Shown piece after piece: positions 11,157 through 24,304 of a DNA stretch of 64,000 nt. The translations under genes were made by a program, and so were the position numbers. The DNA is from Lunularia cruciata (Eukaryota > Streptophyta > Marchantiopsida > Lunulariales > Lunulariaceae). Numbering within the stretch: the first letter of the stretch is position 1; every line of letters starts with the position of its first letter. The notes beneath the pieces were generated by a model. That model did no database searches. It had not been told where the DNA came from and saw only the letters and a program-made list of their open reading frames with translations. The stretch is from NCBI GenBank assembly GCA_948567375.1, contig OX419756.1, positions 40,712,552 through 40,776,551 on the forward strand, in the 5' to 3' direction.

Positions 11157-13405
11157 TGTGCTTCACAACTTTCCATGTAGTTTGAGTTTCTTTCAGAAGG
11201 AATTTAGAAGGAATTTAAAAGGAGTTGCAGAGTCAAAATCTGTTTGTTCAGTCCAGGTTACTAAAATGTGCTTGCTTCATTTTGATCTATATCTATACTG
11301 TACAGTATCCTCAAATGATCTCATGTCTTTTATGTTCCTGGATTTCACACTTTTACTATCATATTGTCTTGTAAGTCATTAATACTAATGGGTGGACACC
11401 ATTTGTACAAGAATTACGTCTCTTTCTGTCTTTTTATGATATACATTGTTTGGAATTGCATCTCGTTTTCTGTTCTTGTGTGGTTTTTATCAAGTAAATA
11501 TTGAATGAATGTTTACTGCGATCAGCTGAGGATTCGAGCAATGATTTGTGACTATGAACACAAGGAAGTAATAAATGCTTTATATACCCTCCCGGACTTG
11601 ATGTAGCATATTTAATGAATTTTATTCTTATGTGCGTGTAGAATTTTTTTTTGACTTAATATACATAGTTTTATGAGATGCACAAACACTATATGGTCGT
11701 TAACATCCACGGAAAAGAATATGGGATATTATATTGACAGTTTCAACAAAATACATATTTCTTACAGTTCACATAAGACCTTAGACAGGGCACTTATATA
11801 CACGTACTATAAAATACTGCGGAATTTACTACAACTTCAGAAGGTTTTAACCATCTCATCAGATTGTTTTACGAGCAAACATTACATACATATAGTTTGA
11901 GGGTATCACAATTGAATGCATATAGCAATGGTCAATATTTATCAAAGTTATTGTAAGGTAGAAAATTACAAGGATCTGAGAACAAGACCAATAATAGACC
12001 AAATTCAATAGCAGGCATAACAGACCACCTTCTATAGGATTAGGTTTATCACTTCAAAGTCCTAAGTGACTCACGTTTTGAACAACTTTCTATAATTGCG
12101 TATCCTTCATAGTTTGCGCTGGAATCTGCAACGGAGAATCTGCGACGGTCAAAGTAATCGAATGGTCATATTTACAATTCAAACTAAAAAAATTTCACGC
12201 GCCTTTGGTACTGAGTGATTGATGTTTTCTTCCGGGCACTACCAAAAGAAACACCATGTTGAATATGAACTATTGAAATTTAAGTGTGATATTAATTACA
12301 TTTGATAGGACAAGTAACTTATGGAACGCAGGTCGAATCTTAATCGAGATTCTGCATGAGGGTTTAACATTAAATCCAGATTTGAGGTAAGTAGGGAACC
12401 TGCCATGCATACAATAAAGATATAATCGATAATATTTTCCAATCTTGTAAATCAATAGGACATCTAGTTTAATTTCAGAAAACTAATCTTTACAAAATGA
12501 TTTGACAAGCAAAGATTCAAGCAACCAAAATTGTTTTTTCAATTAGATTAGTTTAACTGAAGGATTAACATTATCATACAATAATTAAAATTTCAAACTC
12601 TGAAAGCCTATAAACTAGAAAAATCAATCACATGAATTCATAGCAATCTATAAGGCTATATAATATTAAAATCAGAATTATCGAGGGTGAAGGAATGTCA
12701 TAATACTCCATTCTTGTTTAGTAATTAAAAGTACACAGAAACCATGAGGATACGAGTAATATTATGAAGCCAATCTCCATGCATTTCACTGGTTTGATTT
12801 TCCCTCTTGGTCCTTATACTCATTAGAAAGAGCGACAGCAGCGCACCCCCACCGACGAAAATCAACAATGTATCTTTACACTTTGATTCGTAAACGGTCC
12901 AAAACCATTCATAAATTGTTGCTTTACAATATCGTATGGTCTTTTTCCGTTGAAAAAGCTTAGTTGAAAAGTAACGCAAAGCTCAATTTTCTGAAGAAGA
13001 TTATCCTCTATGCATTTCTGGCCCGAATTGTTTCACCAAGTGCTTCCAGAGGTAGACTTAGCCGACTTCCATATTTGGCACTTCGACTTGGTCTATCATC
13101 AAGTTGGGAAAAAGACTTAACCGGACCCTTTGAAGCCTTGACGGGGAGCGTCAGTCCTATGTGACAATTGATATCAATAGAACATCCGTTGCCAGCACGA
13201 GCTCACTCTGTCCATGCCAACTATTACTCATGGACACCACGTTGGACGACGTGGCACGCGGGTGTCGGTCAAGTTGTCCTCCAGCTGGGGATCTGTACAA
13301 GATACAGAGTATGAATGTTGTTGGCCCACCACGAAACTTTTAGATGAATTGTCGTAGCACTGACGGGGATGAACGTAAGATACGGACGGGGCAAGATATA
13401 GTTAC
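11157..13405. other. Intergenic DNA, no gene seen
   Basis: AT-rich until about 12950, then more balanced. Short open frames occur on both strands but I can support none as a gene. No RNA gene recognised. Confidence 0.45.
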
Positions 13406-14251
13406 CCATATCGCACCGGCTATTTTCTCTACAGCGATGAGGTTTCGCCTAGGTTTGGTCCACCCATCTGCATCTTCACTACTCACTTGTGAGTGTGGTT
13501 CCACATTAGATGCAGCGGCGGTCCACATGACACGGTGTCCTTTTGGAGGACAGAGGATAGCTACACATGATGCCATTAGAGACATAGTGTTTGCTATGGC
13601 ACGAGAGAGTGGATACTTAGCTTGGAGGGAGCGTTCGTATGCGTTGCAGACGACACGTGTCAGGGCAGACTTATACTTGGTCCGAGATGATCAGGTGACA
13701 ATAGCGGATGTCGTGGTCACGGACCCTACGCGGGATACAGATTTGGAGGGAGTGATTACCCATCCCCCTGGATGGGCGGCGAGTGCAGCAGCAAGTCGCA
13801 AGGTCTCCAAGTATAGGGGCATGCAGCGAGGTCACCTCTTTGTTCCTCTAGCCTTGGAGTTATATGGAGCGATGGACACGGCATTTGACACATTTGTCAG
13901 GGAGTGCGCGAGAGCTTATCATGTTAGGCGTCAGGGGTACCACTCTCACTCTCATACTTTGTAGCTTACTTTAGACAGCGTGTGTCCATTGCTCTACCGA
14001 GGGCAGTGGCTGGTGCAATCCATAGGAGAGCAATCACATTAGGTGATGTTTCTTCGGATGCTCTAGTTGTGTGTAGACCGTATGACTTGCATAGCTCGAA
14101 TATCTTAGGTATTGTAGTGCAGATTTCTCATATAGACTCTATTGGGGCTTAGTTAGCCCCATGTTACCTTTTTTGTCTCTCCCTTTTACGGGCTTGATGG
14201 GGTCTTCCAATCCTTCATTTTTCCTACACGGTCGCCTTTTTTCACCATATC
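13404..14251 (+). mobile_element. Non-LTR retrotransposon copy 2, 5'-truncated, knuckle plus endonuclease
   Basis: The insert is about 13413-14243, flanked by CCCATATC (13405-13412) and ACCATATC (14244-14251), a probable 8-bp duplication with one change. It begins in the region before the knuckle and runs through the endonuclease and the 3' tail, which contains GGGGCTTAG, the GATGGG/CCCATC stem-loop region and the final CACGGTCGCC plus T-run. It is the best preserved coding piece of the family in the window. Confidence 0.8.
13413..13964 (+). pseudogene. C-terminal part of LINE ORF: CCHC-like knuckle and restriction-enzyme-like endonuclease
   Basis: The frame is open through the element. The knuckle has the form C-x-C-x9-H-x3-C (CECG...HMTRC). 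The following RADLYLVRDDQVTIAD block fits the R-x-D...D core of R2-type restriction-like endonucleases, with KVSKYRGM further on. Such enzymes nick the chromosomal target to prime reverse transcription. The open frame extends upstream to an ATG at 13344, but that part lies outside the element and is fortuitous. A one-base deletion near 13934, compared with the copies at 25801 and 29414, shifts the frame so the protein ends early at a TAG (13962-13964). The original reading continues in another frame towards 14140. Confidence 0.75.
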
Positions 14252-14305
14252 TTCATACTCTCCGTTGCTCGCTTCATTTGCTCCGTTTTGGAGCCTTCAA
14301 CAATA

Positions 14306-14414
14306 GAAGAAAGCCGACCTCGTAGAACACAACGATGGGAGGACCCATCCTTGTGTTCAAAAGAGCCGTACAAGACAAAAGAGGTAGAATGACGCTAGAC
14401 CCCAATAGTATCGT
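14306..14414 (-). mobile_element. Short tail-only retroposon (SINE-like), minus strand
   Basis: On the minus strand it reads CGATACTATTGGGG, then GTCTAGC, a TTTTGTCT block, a GATGGG/CCCATC stem-loop and a terminal GAGGTCGGC plus a T-rich end. It shares the GGGGTCTAGC subfamily block with the copy at 2617-2744. It lies about 60 bp beyond copy 2 in the opposite orientation. No convincing target-site duplication was found. Confidence 0.65.
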
Positions 14415-17400
14415 GAATAGCCATCATCAGTTCAGTGAATCCAAATCTTCCACGACGAAACTTGGTCCTCAACTGACAGAAGCGAACGCACGGACTGACG
14501 TAATGAAACGCTATTCCGCACTTATGGTCCGGTCTTTCTTCAGTTGGTCTTAATTAGTATGAAGTCCTACTAATCAAGTGTTGACTTAAGTAAGTTTCAA
14601 AGTGAATAACACGTTCCGCTCTTTGTTTAGGAGGCGGAATCATCAATACAACTACGATCCATCAAAATTTGAAGTTGACTTTTGGAGATAACCGTATACT
14701 TACTGGACACGTAATGGCTTTATACAACCAAACAATGAGCACCAGTTTTGAAAGTAGCCCAGAGTTTAATCGTTCCGACAGAAGTGACCAAAACCCAAGT
14801 GAAGAAAGAGTCCCTTGACTTAGAAATTTATTCAACCTTTCTCCTCCATGCAAGAACTCTTTATGATATATATAGAGATTGGTTGAGTGTGTCTTGTTCT
14901 GCTGCATAGAGGACTGCAGTAGAGTGGTGGTGGAGTCAAAGGCAACTTGGTCTAACAACTTTGTCTGACATTGTGGCGTTCGTTTAATCTTAACTAGCCA
15001 AAAAAGAAGTTGGGTACGGTTTGCCCTTGTGGTGGCATCATGTTGCTGGTGATATATCTTCTATTAGAATAGATCGATCAGTGTTCCTTGGCTTGTGGAG
15101 AAACTAGAAGAAAAGTTGCCTCCTAATAGCTACAACCTCACAGATAGCATCATATGCTGTCAAAACTCTCATGGAAAACTTTTGTTGTTAACTCATACCT
15201 CACTCCAGGAGATAAGAACGCTTTAAACAATATTGGATCGTAAGTTGAAGATGTCTCTCATCTAACTAAATAAATGTATTTGGATGTTGCATACTCTTAT
15301 TTTAATCCTTGGCACCAACTGCAAGACCAGCTGTGGAAGCAAGACCCATACGTTTGACAAATCCAGGGGTCCACAAATTCGACAAGCAAGAGTAGCATGA
15401 ACCCTACTTCTGAAGGTGAGGATCTTATCGGCAGCAGCTGTAGGAAGTAGATCTGTTCTCTGGTGATTCCCGCAAGTATCATTTGCAGTGAATTCACGCT
15501 CTGATGCGATTCTTTGAACGCCTTTTAAAAGATATCATCATGCGCAGTCGGACTTTTGAAGAGGAATGCTTATCAGATTTGAGAATCGTGCTTGCTTTTT
15601 TACCCTATTGGTTGCGGCCTTGAGTATTTTTGTCTTGGGAGTTGGGGTGTGGTCCTCCTAGTCTTGGAACTCCTTTTGTCTTTCAAAGGGCTATCATCGT
15701 TGAAGTGCAGAAATTGGATCCGAAGTAGGATACTTATCATTGCCGTTACTCTAGTGATGGAGTCGTGTGAATTTATCATTGCTGTTACCACGGTTGTTCT
15801 TTCGACTCTATCACCAGTCGCACCCATGGATTGTAGAATTGAATCCTCCAAGTACTTGCTTCGAATTGCCGTTCAGTCCATCATCTCCATCAGTCATTCA
15901 AGACTCGGTTTATGCATAATTTGTCCAAAATCATGTGAGAGGTGGGGCGGGGGCACTTTGGAGGTCCGATACAAAAATGTTGTCACTGGAAGAGTGGGTG
16001 GGACTGGTACTATTGTAGCTCATTGCTTCAGTATCAGTTTCCTGAATCTGGCTAACAATCGGGAAGTCCGACTATCTGATGTAACTGGTTTGAAGTACTA
16101 CACCTGTACGGATGGAGCCTGTCACTTTCGACAATTTCCGCAATTGAGTAAAATTTTGAAACCATTTCGTTTGCTTCCGTCCAAGCTTCTCACGCGTACT
16201 GATGGGCTCGATACCTCATCACTCCCGACAATTGTAATCGCCCAGTACAGACAAACCAGGAGGATAAAGGACCCTTCATCTTCGAGTCCATGAATGCTAT
16301 TGCACGTGTTGCAAACTTTTCAGTGTCATGCCCAGACACAGCAAGATGCCTCACAAATGATGACTCCTGACCATTTCTGACACCCGAAGTTGCGGAGATT
16401 GTGGAGTGTCGATCCATCTTCGAGAGTGATGAAAATGGTCACTAGAGCAATTGAAATCCAAAACTACTGTCCAACTTACTGCGGCAGAAGGGAAGGAACC
16501 ACATACAAAAGAAACCAGTAATTTCCATTCATCATTGTACACGGTAGGTGTCGATCCCCACACAGACTGGACTTCGCCGTACTTTATTCTGGACAGCAAT
16601 TGGAAGATCCAAAGCTAGAACCATTCCATCCGCGTGAGACGTATATCGTGATCAATTCAGTTGTCCACTTTCTTAGACACATGAATGTCAGAAAGGGTAA
16701 TAAAGCTTAACTTGTTTCTTGATGTAGATCATCTTAATTTTCGCTCTAACTTGGCAAGAGATTCAATGTGAAAAACTTGTCCAAACCTGGTATGATTTCA
16801 GGGAATGAACCTGAAAATGTAAAACCAAACCCGAACCAACTTGGTCACTGGGGGTACGTGTACAAGTAATGTCGATAGTTCGAAGACTCTCTAAAGTCTC
16901 GATTCAGCGTTTCTGCATTTGCTGATACTGATTACCTCCTGGCCTGCTTCGGCACAGCATCCTGATACAGAATTCCAACTACACCTCCTATCAATACAGG
17001 GGTGCTGGTGTACATGAATAGGTACCGATCACACATTCCAGTTTTCTACTCCAGGTACTCATCAGCAGTGAGTGCTGATCCCCGCTAACGTCGGATCAAG
17101 TATCGGCAGCGACAGTCAAGATACACCTTCACAACAACTAAATCTCCGAAGAATAATGTACACTCGCCAGAAGTTCATGAGGGAAATTAGAAAGGAACCA
17201 AAGCGAGTTCCCGTTCATGAACACAGAGCCTGTGTTAGAAGGGACTGTAGCAACCCCGCCTTCATTGACGGTAGATTCATACTTGAAATGAGCAACCTAC
17301 GTCAGTGCCCACCTTCGTTATTACATATGTCGTTTATGTACCCCATGTGGAAGCAGCGCCTTTGCACGTCGAACAGGAACAAGGTTGTTTATGAGTAATC

Positions 17401-17459
17401 AACTGATGGAATTGCTTGTTCCTCACCGACGAAAATCGGATTAAAAATAATTTGGGAAC
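14415..17459. other. Unassigned stretch downstream of the LMBD2 gene
   Basis: Longer open frames occur here, notably 15592-16293 plus strand (233 codons) and 17072-17398 plus strand (108 codons), but I recognise no family in them and cannot join them into a spliced gene. The plus strand near 15575-15655 encodes a hydrophobic stretch (TLLVAALSIFVLGVGVW) following a possible acceptor TTATCAG, which could be a membrane-segment exon. A host gene here is possible, not shown. Confidence 0.3.
15592..16293 (+). other. Long open frame of unknown identity
   Basis: 233 codons open on the plus strand. The first 90 codons are hydrophobic and the rest is mixed, including a segment reading KYYTCTDGACHFRQFPQ. 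I recognise no domain, and there is no nearby gene to give context. A different frame of the same strand carries a better-looking membrane helix at 15575-15655, so this frame may simply be a chance opening. Confidence 0.2.
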
Positions 17460-20400
17460 TCAACCCAATAATCTATGGTCTAGACTTTCGTCATCCACTT
17501 CATTGTACTCTCGCTTGGATCTCAGACCTTGAAAAATGTTGTCTAGAGTGTCTGTGGAAGAAGAAGGCGGGGGGCTTGGGATCAACTCCTTGTCCTGTCG
17601 AAACGGAGCAAGACGTTTAGTAGAGAAATTCTGGAAGGATGATTTCATAGATTCCCCCCATTTCGCTCCAGAAGATGGAGCTCCCTGGAATTGCTCCTTC
17701 CCGCTTGTGATAGTCGTGTAGTCCGGTTGAGGAAGTTCAGAAGGGGGTCTGTGATCACTTCCTGCACCTGCACCTGAGCCTTGGCTCCGATTCGATGGAT
17801 CCTTCAAGGAGGGCGGTCTGTAATCATTTGCTGAGCTTGTGCCTTGAGTCCGCCCCTTTGGATCCTTCACGGATGAATACTTCGCTACGATAGCATCCCG
17901 ACTTATATGATACGAAGTAGGTCCCTTAGCTGCTCTTCCCCCAGAGTCCTTGTAGTCCTTGCCTCCCATATCTATAAGGGGAGGGGAGGTTCCATTTTCG
18001 GTGTTCTTACCTCCTCCTTTCGATCCACCATCTTTTGGCCTCCCACTTGTATGAGAACCTGGTGTTTCCTGAATAGATTTCTGCTTGACACAAATTCAAC
18101 TATAAGGTGACAACAGCTTTCTAAGGGCATGCAAGCAAAGCACTCTGACATCTGTGCTGCGGGATCAACCAAAGTACACTACAGCCGTCCGAAGTCAATG
18201 TCATGATGGAATGGACACTAACCTTAATAAGGGATTCATCAGCTTCCAAGTCCATCTCCATTCCACCACCGAAGTTTCTTGCTAGTGGAACGACATTTTC
18301 CCCGACCGTCCCGCCTTGTTCTAACCATGTTCGCTCTGGCAGCCACGGTACCAAACCATCAGATTCACCTACCATTACCTTAGTTTCAAACTAAATCCTT
18401 GCATGTTATAGCATTACCGTTATGCTTCCTACATGAACACAACAGACTCACAACGAAGTTCCCTTTATGTCCCAAATGTAGTTGCCTTCCCCATAAAATG
18501 GTCGACACAAACTCTGACATGTGCAGGAAGTCTAAAGTTGACATTTTTTGTTGTGAACTAGATGAAGTACTCAGTTGAACAGGTCAGCGAGTCTTGATTT
18601 GAACCTTTACGAAGAATCACAAGGCCTGATGGATCAAATCCTTCTGCATCTTCATAATCACTGCGGAATCTGCGGACAGTTCCTAGAGCTCGGACAGCAC
18701 GATCAATAACATTGCTGGCTAGCAAAGCTGTGTAGATCACCATGAAAATTGGATAGTAGTTTTGGAATTGAGTTCCTCCGATAAGAGGCACATCACCCAT
18801 CCTTCCCATTTTCTGCAACCCAGAGAAATGCCGACTTTTAGCTCCAGAGCAAACTTTTATTGGCTTTTCTGAGGGTTGGCAGGATACATTGAACAACAGC
18901 GATAATATTTCCTTACGCTTTCGAAGGTAGTCAGGTTGTTTCCAACGTCAAGTCGGATAAGATTGATGAAGTTGTAACACATAGGTGCAGCATAACGCGC
19001 AACCATCCTGTACACGAAAACCCATAAGAAGCTGAAATAAGTCAAAAAGCCCAGAAGAAAAGCTATTACTTCAATCTCTCTGTAAGAAAGAGTCCCAACT
19101 TTCTGTACACTTGACTCTACAACCACGATACAAACCCCCGACTCTACATGGGCTTAACGGGAAAATGATATCTTCCAGTTAAACTTGCACTTTTTAAGTT
19201 CTTATTACTAAATGTGTATATATAGCATGAGAAACCCTACATCATAAAAAGTCTCACAACAATCTCCCTAGCTATAGGCTGCAGTGGTGTGGAGGTCTAT
19301 AGGTTACGGATCTTACGAGCAAATCATGAGCAAGCTCACCGAACTTGTATGCTTGGGTGCCAGATAATAAATCGTCATCATTCCGAGTCTAATCAGGGAG
19401 AAGTACGTACAAATGCACATATACATCAACGGGATGAATGCGAGAATCTGGAGACAATCAGCCGTGTAACTCGTTATCAGCAACAGCATTTACTCCACAA
19501 ATTTGTACTAGCGAATAAAAGCTTGTAATCGCCGAACCAAGACAATTGCAGTCATAATGGAGAACAGAGCAACTGTCACATTCAAATCTAAATAAAGTTG
19601 GACCTCAAACGATATGAAGTTTATCACGATTGAAAACTTAGCCAATCTGCAAAGCAGTGTATTAAGTAAGATGGATCTGAACCCAAAGCTTGATATCTTT
19701 TAAAACTGACCTGTACAAGAATCTCCCGGTCGCCCGCAAACTTGATCAAGTGAGAGAAAAGTGAAAGATCTGATCCAAAAGGCAATGTAGCCTCGGCAAA
19801 TATCAACGCACAGGACATTATGCCTAGGCTCACGGCGAAGGTCCTCAAAACACGTTCTCTCAATATACAGCGCCACACATATTCTGCACTCAAACCATCT
19901 ATAGTCAGCTTTTCTCGTTGTGATCCAAGGTTACTTCTTGCTGCTGATTCTTTGTATACGTAATATCAATCTTCATCTATTTTCTGCTCGTATTGAAAGC
20001 TGTGGCTCTCCAATTTTAAATCTGAAGAACCATGGAGAAACATTTACTTCTAGACGAAACAGAAAACCCTACCTAGGGTATCTAGCTGCTGAGCGAACGA
20101 TCCTGCTCGTGCTGGCCGCACAGTGGAGACAAAGTGCCTGCAACCATGATTCAGACTCCAGGAAAAGAACATCTCACTAAAGCAACACATTCTAAGATTA
20201 CATGATTGCAGATAAGTCCTCTGTGAATGCTTTTGCTCACCAGTTTGTACGTATCAACACCGTTCAGAAGAACCCGACAACAGATTGCTAATGTTCATAG
20301 TAATCTGGAATAGAGCATGGACAAATAGGATTTGGCTCGTGTCAAGATCTAGTCGGATTAACAGAATGGGTCGTACCATTCAGAAGTTGTCTTCCCCCTT

Positions 20401-23400
20401 TCAATATTCTTTGATGTCTCTTCCAGCTCAAGAGCTTCCCAGACATAACCTGCATAGTCACTGCGAAACAAGTGTAAGACATCAGGTTCATAGTCTCAAG
20501 ACCTTCGTAATTCTCCTGGGTATAATGAAGTTCTGTTCCTCTCTAGACATGAGTTCGTGGCCCCTATGATTCCAATGCATAAAAAGTAGCACCCAAACAA
20601 TATTTCTCCAGTAGCTACTACCTTTTATAGCGGTAATATGATTCCTTAGCTTTCCTCAGTCGTCGTCTAAGATCAGCCATGGTCTTTTCATCAGTATCAT
20701 AGTCCATATCACTTTCTCCCATCCTTCCGCCGGAGGGTTTGAAAAGAGGATCTTCTCTTGCCTATGAAGTCCAGGTTCAAAAGATCAATACTCACAAACA
20801 GGTCCGACTGTATCAGGCTAGAAAACGCCTCCCCACGAAACTAAAGTCCGGCGTGATTGACATAGTTTTGGAACATGTGATGAACAATACCATCCTCAAT
20901 AAACGCGACTGCTGACTTGAAGGGAATTACTCACTCAACTATCTCTAAGGAGTATTTGAATAATTGATTGAGAATTCTGAGGAAGAAATAACATCTCAAT
21001 CAAGGTTCACAAACCAATTGCTCTAACATCTTCTCAATGATATCCATGCATGGCCTCAGTGGATCCTGTCTCGCCATCTGGTTTGATGTCGCTTGGGCAA
21101 TCTGTTCACAACCAACGCAGAGGTTAAGAACGATTGATGAAATAGAGTCTAGTTTCACCAAGCATTGATCCTCACAACACACAAGAGCATAAGAGATGCT
21201 TCACACGTTTCAAGGAATCTACGTAGGCTACAACAACTCTAAGTAGACCAGTCATGAGTAGCTGCCAAAGGAATCAATTACAACTGCACGCCTGAGATAT
21301 TCTTCTCACAGGAAAGGATCAACTGCCCGCACAGCGCTTAGCCTATTCGTGAACCCAAAAAGAAAGAATGCATAAGTGTGGAAGATATTTGATGCGATTC
21401 ATATCACGAATAGGAGCCCAAAGTCGGACTAGTTTAAGAAGTACGAACCACAATGGCAGTTGACAACTCTTGATGGGCATCATCTAACTTGACAGCAACT
21501 CTGGCGATACGATGGGTAAGTAGCTTCTGCCGGAACATGATATCTGCATTTCTCCACTGACCACGTGGAATTTCTACCAGACCATAGCCAAGGAGAAACG
21601 CTCCCGTCACCAATCCGAAGGTGTTGGAGCATGCCATCCCCAAAGCCATGACACCGGACCTGCAAAATAACGGCAAGTGCATAACTCAAGACCTCATTAC
21701 AAAACGCGCTTCTACGAGTGAAGACAGATTACAGAAGACCTCTCCATGCTTTACTTGCTAGGGGAAGATTTCCAGGTCAATATTCTGCTGCAGTTTATTT
21801 GTGGTATATTGAGTGTATGAATACTGAGTGTATTAACACTGAACAAGACATGACGAGGTATAAGAAGTGAACGAGGTATAAGAAGAAAAGCCCTCCTAAT
21901 CATCATTCAAACCTAGTGGTGTGCAAGCCCTCTAGTTAGGTTGTACCTGCAACTGGGGATTAATGTAGCAAAAGTATCTTCGATGATTAGTCAAAGTATA
22001 TTAGATTTTATCAATATTCATGTCAAAGCTCAGCTAAATGTTGAGTTAAAGTCGTTATTCGTGTACATCCATCAAGTGTTCTATGAAGGACTCTAATTCG
22101 GTTGGAGAGAGATCAAAGGATTGTGCCCTTAAGTGTCATTTGGATTTTGACTGATCAGGAAGGCATATTGAGTTGAATAACTCAATATGCCTTCCTGTTA
22201 TAATATGTTCCCATTTATAGAACATGCGACTGACAAAGTCTGTATCACTGTCAACATGTTCCCTTTCCTCCGGAATATAGGTAACACTTTCCGGATTCAA
22301 ATCCCCTCTTACTTATTAGTCTTTCTCGAATAGGCGTTCCTATCCTGGGATCTAGAATTACTGCTCGGCAAGCTAAACACCAAGCCCCATCTGTCCATCT
22401 TCATGAGATGCAATATGGCACGTCCTCTCCTCCATAAGACTAGTAAGTGACCTCATGAATGCCTGGTTCCAATGTATTAGAGGAGCAACAAATGCGACAC
22501 CAGAATCATGTATGAAAGAAAAAAGAATTGAGCAAAAATAAGTAGTAGCGTAAATGCTTTTCTTTACCATTGTAGTTTATTCAGGTAAATCATGATGCAA
22601 ACGCCAAGGAAGCCGACCACCCCCACGGCAGAGTATAAGATCAAATTGCTCCGAATGGATGTTTTTAGTCTCTTTGATATGGTGAAGTCCCCTGCATCCT
22701 CATAACCTTGCAGAAGTGGAACTAAAACCCTGCAGGAAACAAGTGGATCATTATTTCTGCATTCCTAGATTTCTCCCACGGAGGTGAAACTAGCCGTTCT
22801 AATAGCATTCACCTTGAGATGAACACTCTATTTATAACCATTTATAACTTTTTGACAATACATATTAGCATTCTAGTGATTTGACTCTATAAGAACCAGC
22901 CTGTCGTGTCTCTCGCATCAAAAGTGAGGGCTTAAGATGACACCTACCAAGTAAGGCAGAACGTACTCCAGTAGGACCCACTCCACATCATCCCGAGCGC
23001 TTCATTTACCCTTCCTGGCGACTGCAAGGTCTGCAATCGCAATTGTAGTACGCCACAACTTTTTCAGCTGAGATGATTGTCTTCATTTTTCAGTTTGCAG
23101 CTTTTATCGGTACTACTAAGACGCACCCTGCAGCATCAAACAGAGTTCTACACCAAGTGCAAAAGCTTTGACTCTGCTTTGACTCATGAATCTGCCTCAA
23201 TTTGAACTCAAAACATGTTTGTCCCAGCAACCCGTCCGAAAGATTTGAACATGCAAACAATAACGAATCTACAACAACCTTTTCAAAGCGTGGTAGTTCT
23301 GTTTCTACATTCTTCTGTCTGCTCCTGGTTGGATACACATGTGATCAATTCTGGCGCTTTCTATCTAGATCAAGACTTGTAAATAGCTACAATGGAACTA

Positions 23401-24304
23401 TATCCTTGATAGAATTGTTGTCCTCTGCTCCACAGGAGCCAAGCTTTATGTGTACAAGTTTGCATGACAGGCTTCTCCGATAAAGCATTGTGACAGCATA
23501 AAAGCAAACAAGAACTGATCGCAGAGTGTCAAATTTGGATTCTGGAACGTCTTTGCAATTGCGGGATCGGACCTGAGAGTGTTTGAACAGTAATTAAGAC
23601 ATTATTCCTTTTCGAGTAGGTTCTAGCGAACAGCTGGTAGTTACGTGCCGACGGGCAAAACCAGCTAAAGAAACGGCTACATATATTTCCCAGAGCACAA
23701 GAGGATCTGTTTTCTACACTCACGTGCTTCGCGGCCAATATTGACTATATACTGGAGAACCATGGTCAACTTGATACTACCAAGTAATTACACCAGAACT
23801 GTAACAAGAATAAAAGATCCTCACTCCATGTCCTCTCAAGCTCCAGTCCGTTCCGAGCCCTATTTATTGCGACTTTGCAGATCCAATAAACTTTGTCCAA
23901 CTGTAAAATCAATGGTTTAATTTGACAATTTAAATATTGCCGATATCGATAGCACCAATTGTCAAGCAGATAATGGGATCATCCAACATAGAAACTAGTT
24001 CACGACTTTACGCCCAAGTCTAATAACTTGAAAAAATGAGGCTTGGCGATGTTTAGAGCGCAATTGAACCCGACTTTGTGACTGAAAAATCAAAACAATT
24101 GTAACTGCATCATTGTGAAACAGAGAAGAAACTTACTGCCCAAATATCGGCTGGAACGAGAACAATGATAACGACGGTACAGAACCAGGCATAACCAACG
24201 GTGATTAGAACGTGCCATGGCACGTTAGGGGCAGCAAAGTATCTAAGCACGGTTCCCACCATGCTGAGCGTAATCGCCAGCGCGACTGTATAAAATAGCC
24301 ACAT
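17460..24304 (-). CDS. LMBR1 domain-containing protein 2 homologue (LMBD2 family), 15 exons, 767 aa
   Basis: A polytopic membrane protein of the LMBR1/LIMR superfamily. Plant members are conserved, but their biochemical role is unsettled. Coding exons: 24137-24304, 22948-23021, 22568-22729, 21449-21659, 21015-21101, 20622-20761, 20377-20460, 20073-20137, 19711-19898, 19317-19447, 18917-19007, 18605-18812, 18223-18335, 18011-18080 and 17460-17971. All 14 introns are GT-AG, all phases close, and the sum is 2304 nt including the stop. Family landmarks are in order: WYAWF-like first helices ending VPADIWA, LLQGYEDAGDFTISKRLKTS, ACSNTFGLVTGAFLLGYGL, RDPLRP-like block, YDTDEKTMADLRRRLRKAKE, EYVWRCIL, PLMYMCICTYFSL, ARYAAPMCYNFINLI, GFDPSGLVILRK and ERTWLEQG. 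The tail beyond about residue 590 is hydrophilic and Ser/Pro/Gly-rich, ending near DNIFQGLRSK. The length agrees with plant LMBD2 (around 730 residues, from memory). The reading appears intact. Confidence 0.92.
22156..22197. repeat. Perfect 19-bp inverted repeat in LMBD2 intron 3
   Basis: The arms at 22156-22174 and 22179-22197 are exact reverse complements with a 4-nt GAAT loop. It lies in the intron between exons 3 and 4. It would form a strong hairpin in the pre-mRNA; it could also be the relic of a foldback element. Confidence 0.85.

Noticed and set aside
13344-13412. Upstream part of the frame ending at 13964
   Set aside because: Comparison with the other copies places the element border near 13413, so these codons are flanking DNA read through by chance.
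19021-19126. Extended hydrophobic frame before ARYAAPM
   Set aside because: It is intron sequence. Exon 10 extends to 19317 (VSLLMICS) and splices to 19007, which fits the family without the extra residues.
20281-20340. Candidate LMBD2 exon after the CTTGTTTCGCAG exon
   Set aside because: The frame runs into a stop. The true exon 8 (20073-20137) matches the family (HFVSTVRPARAG, LDTL) and fits both phases.
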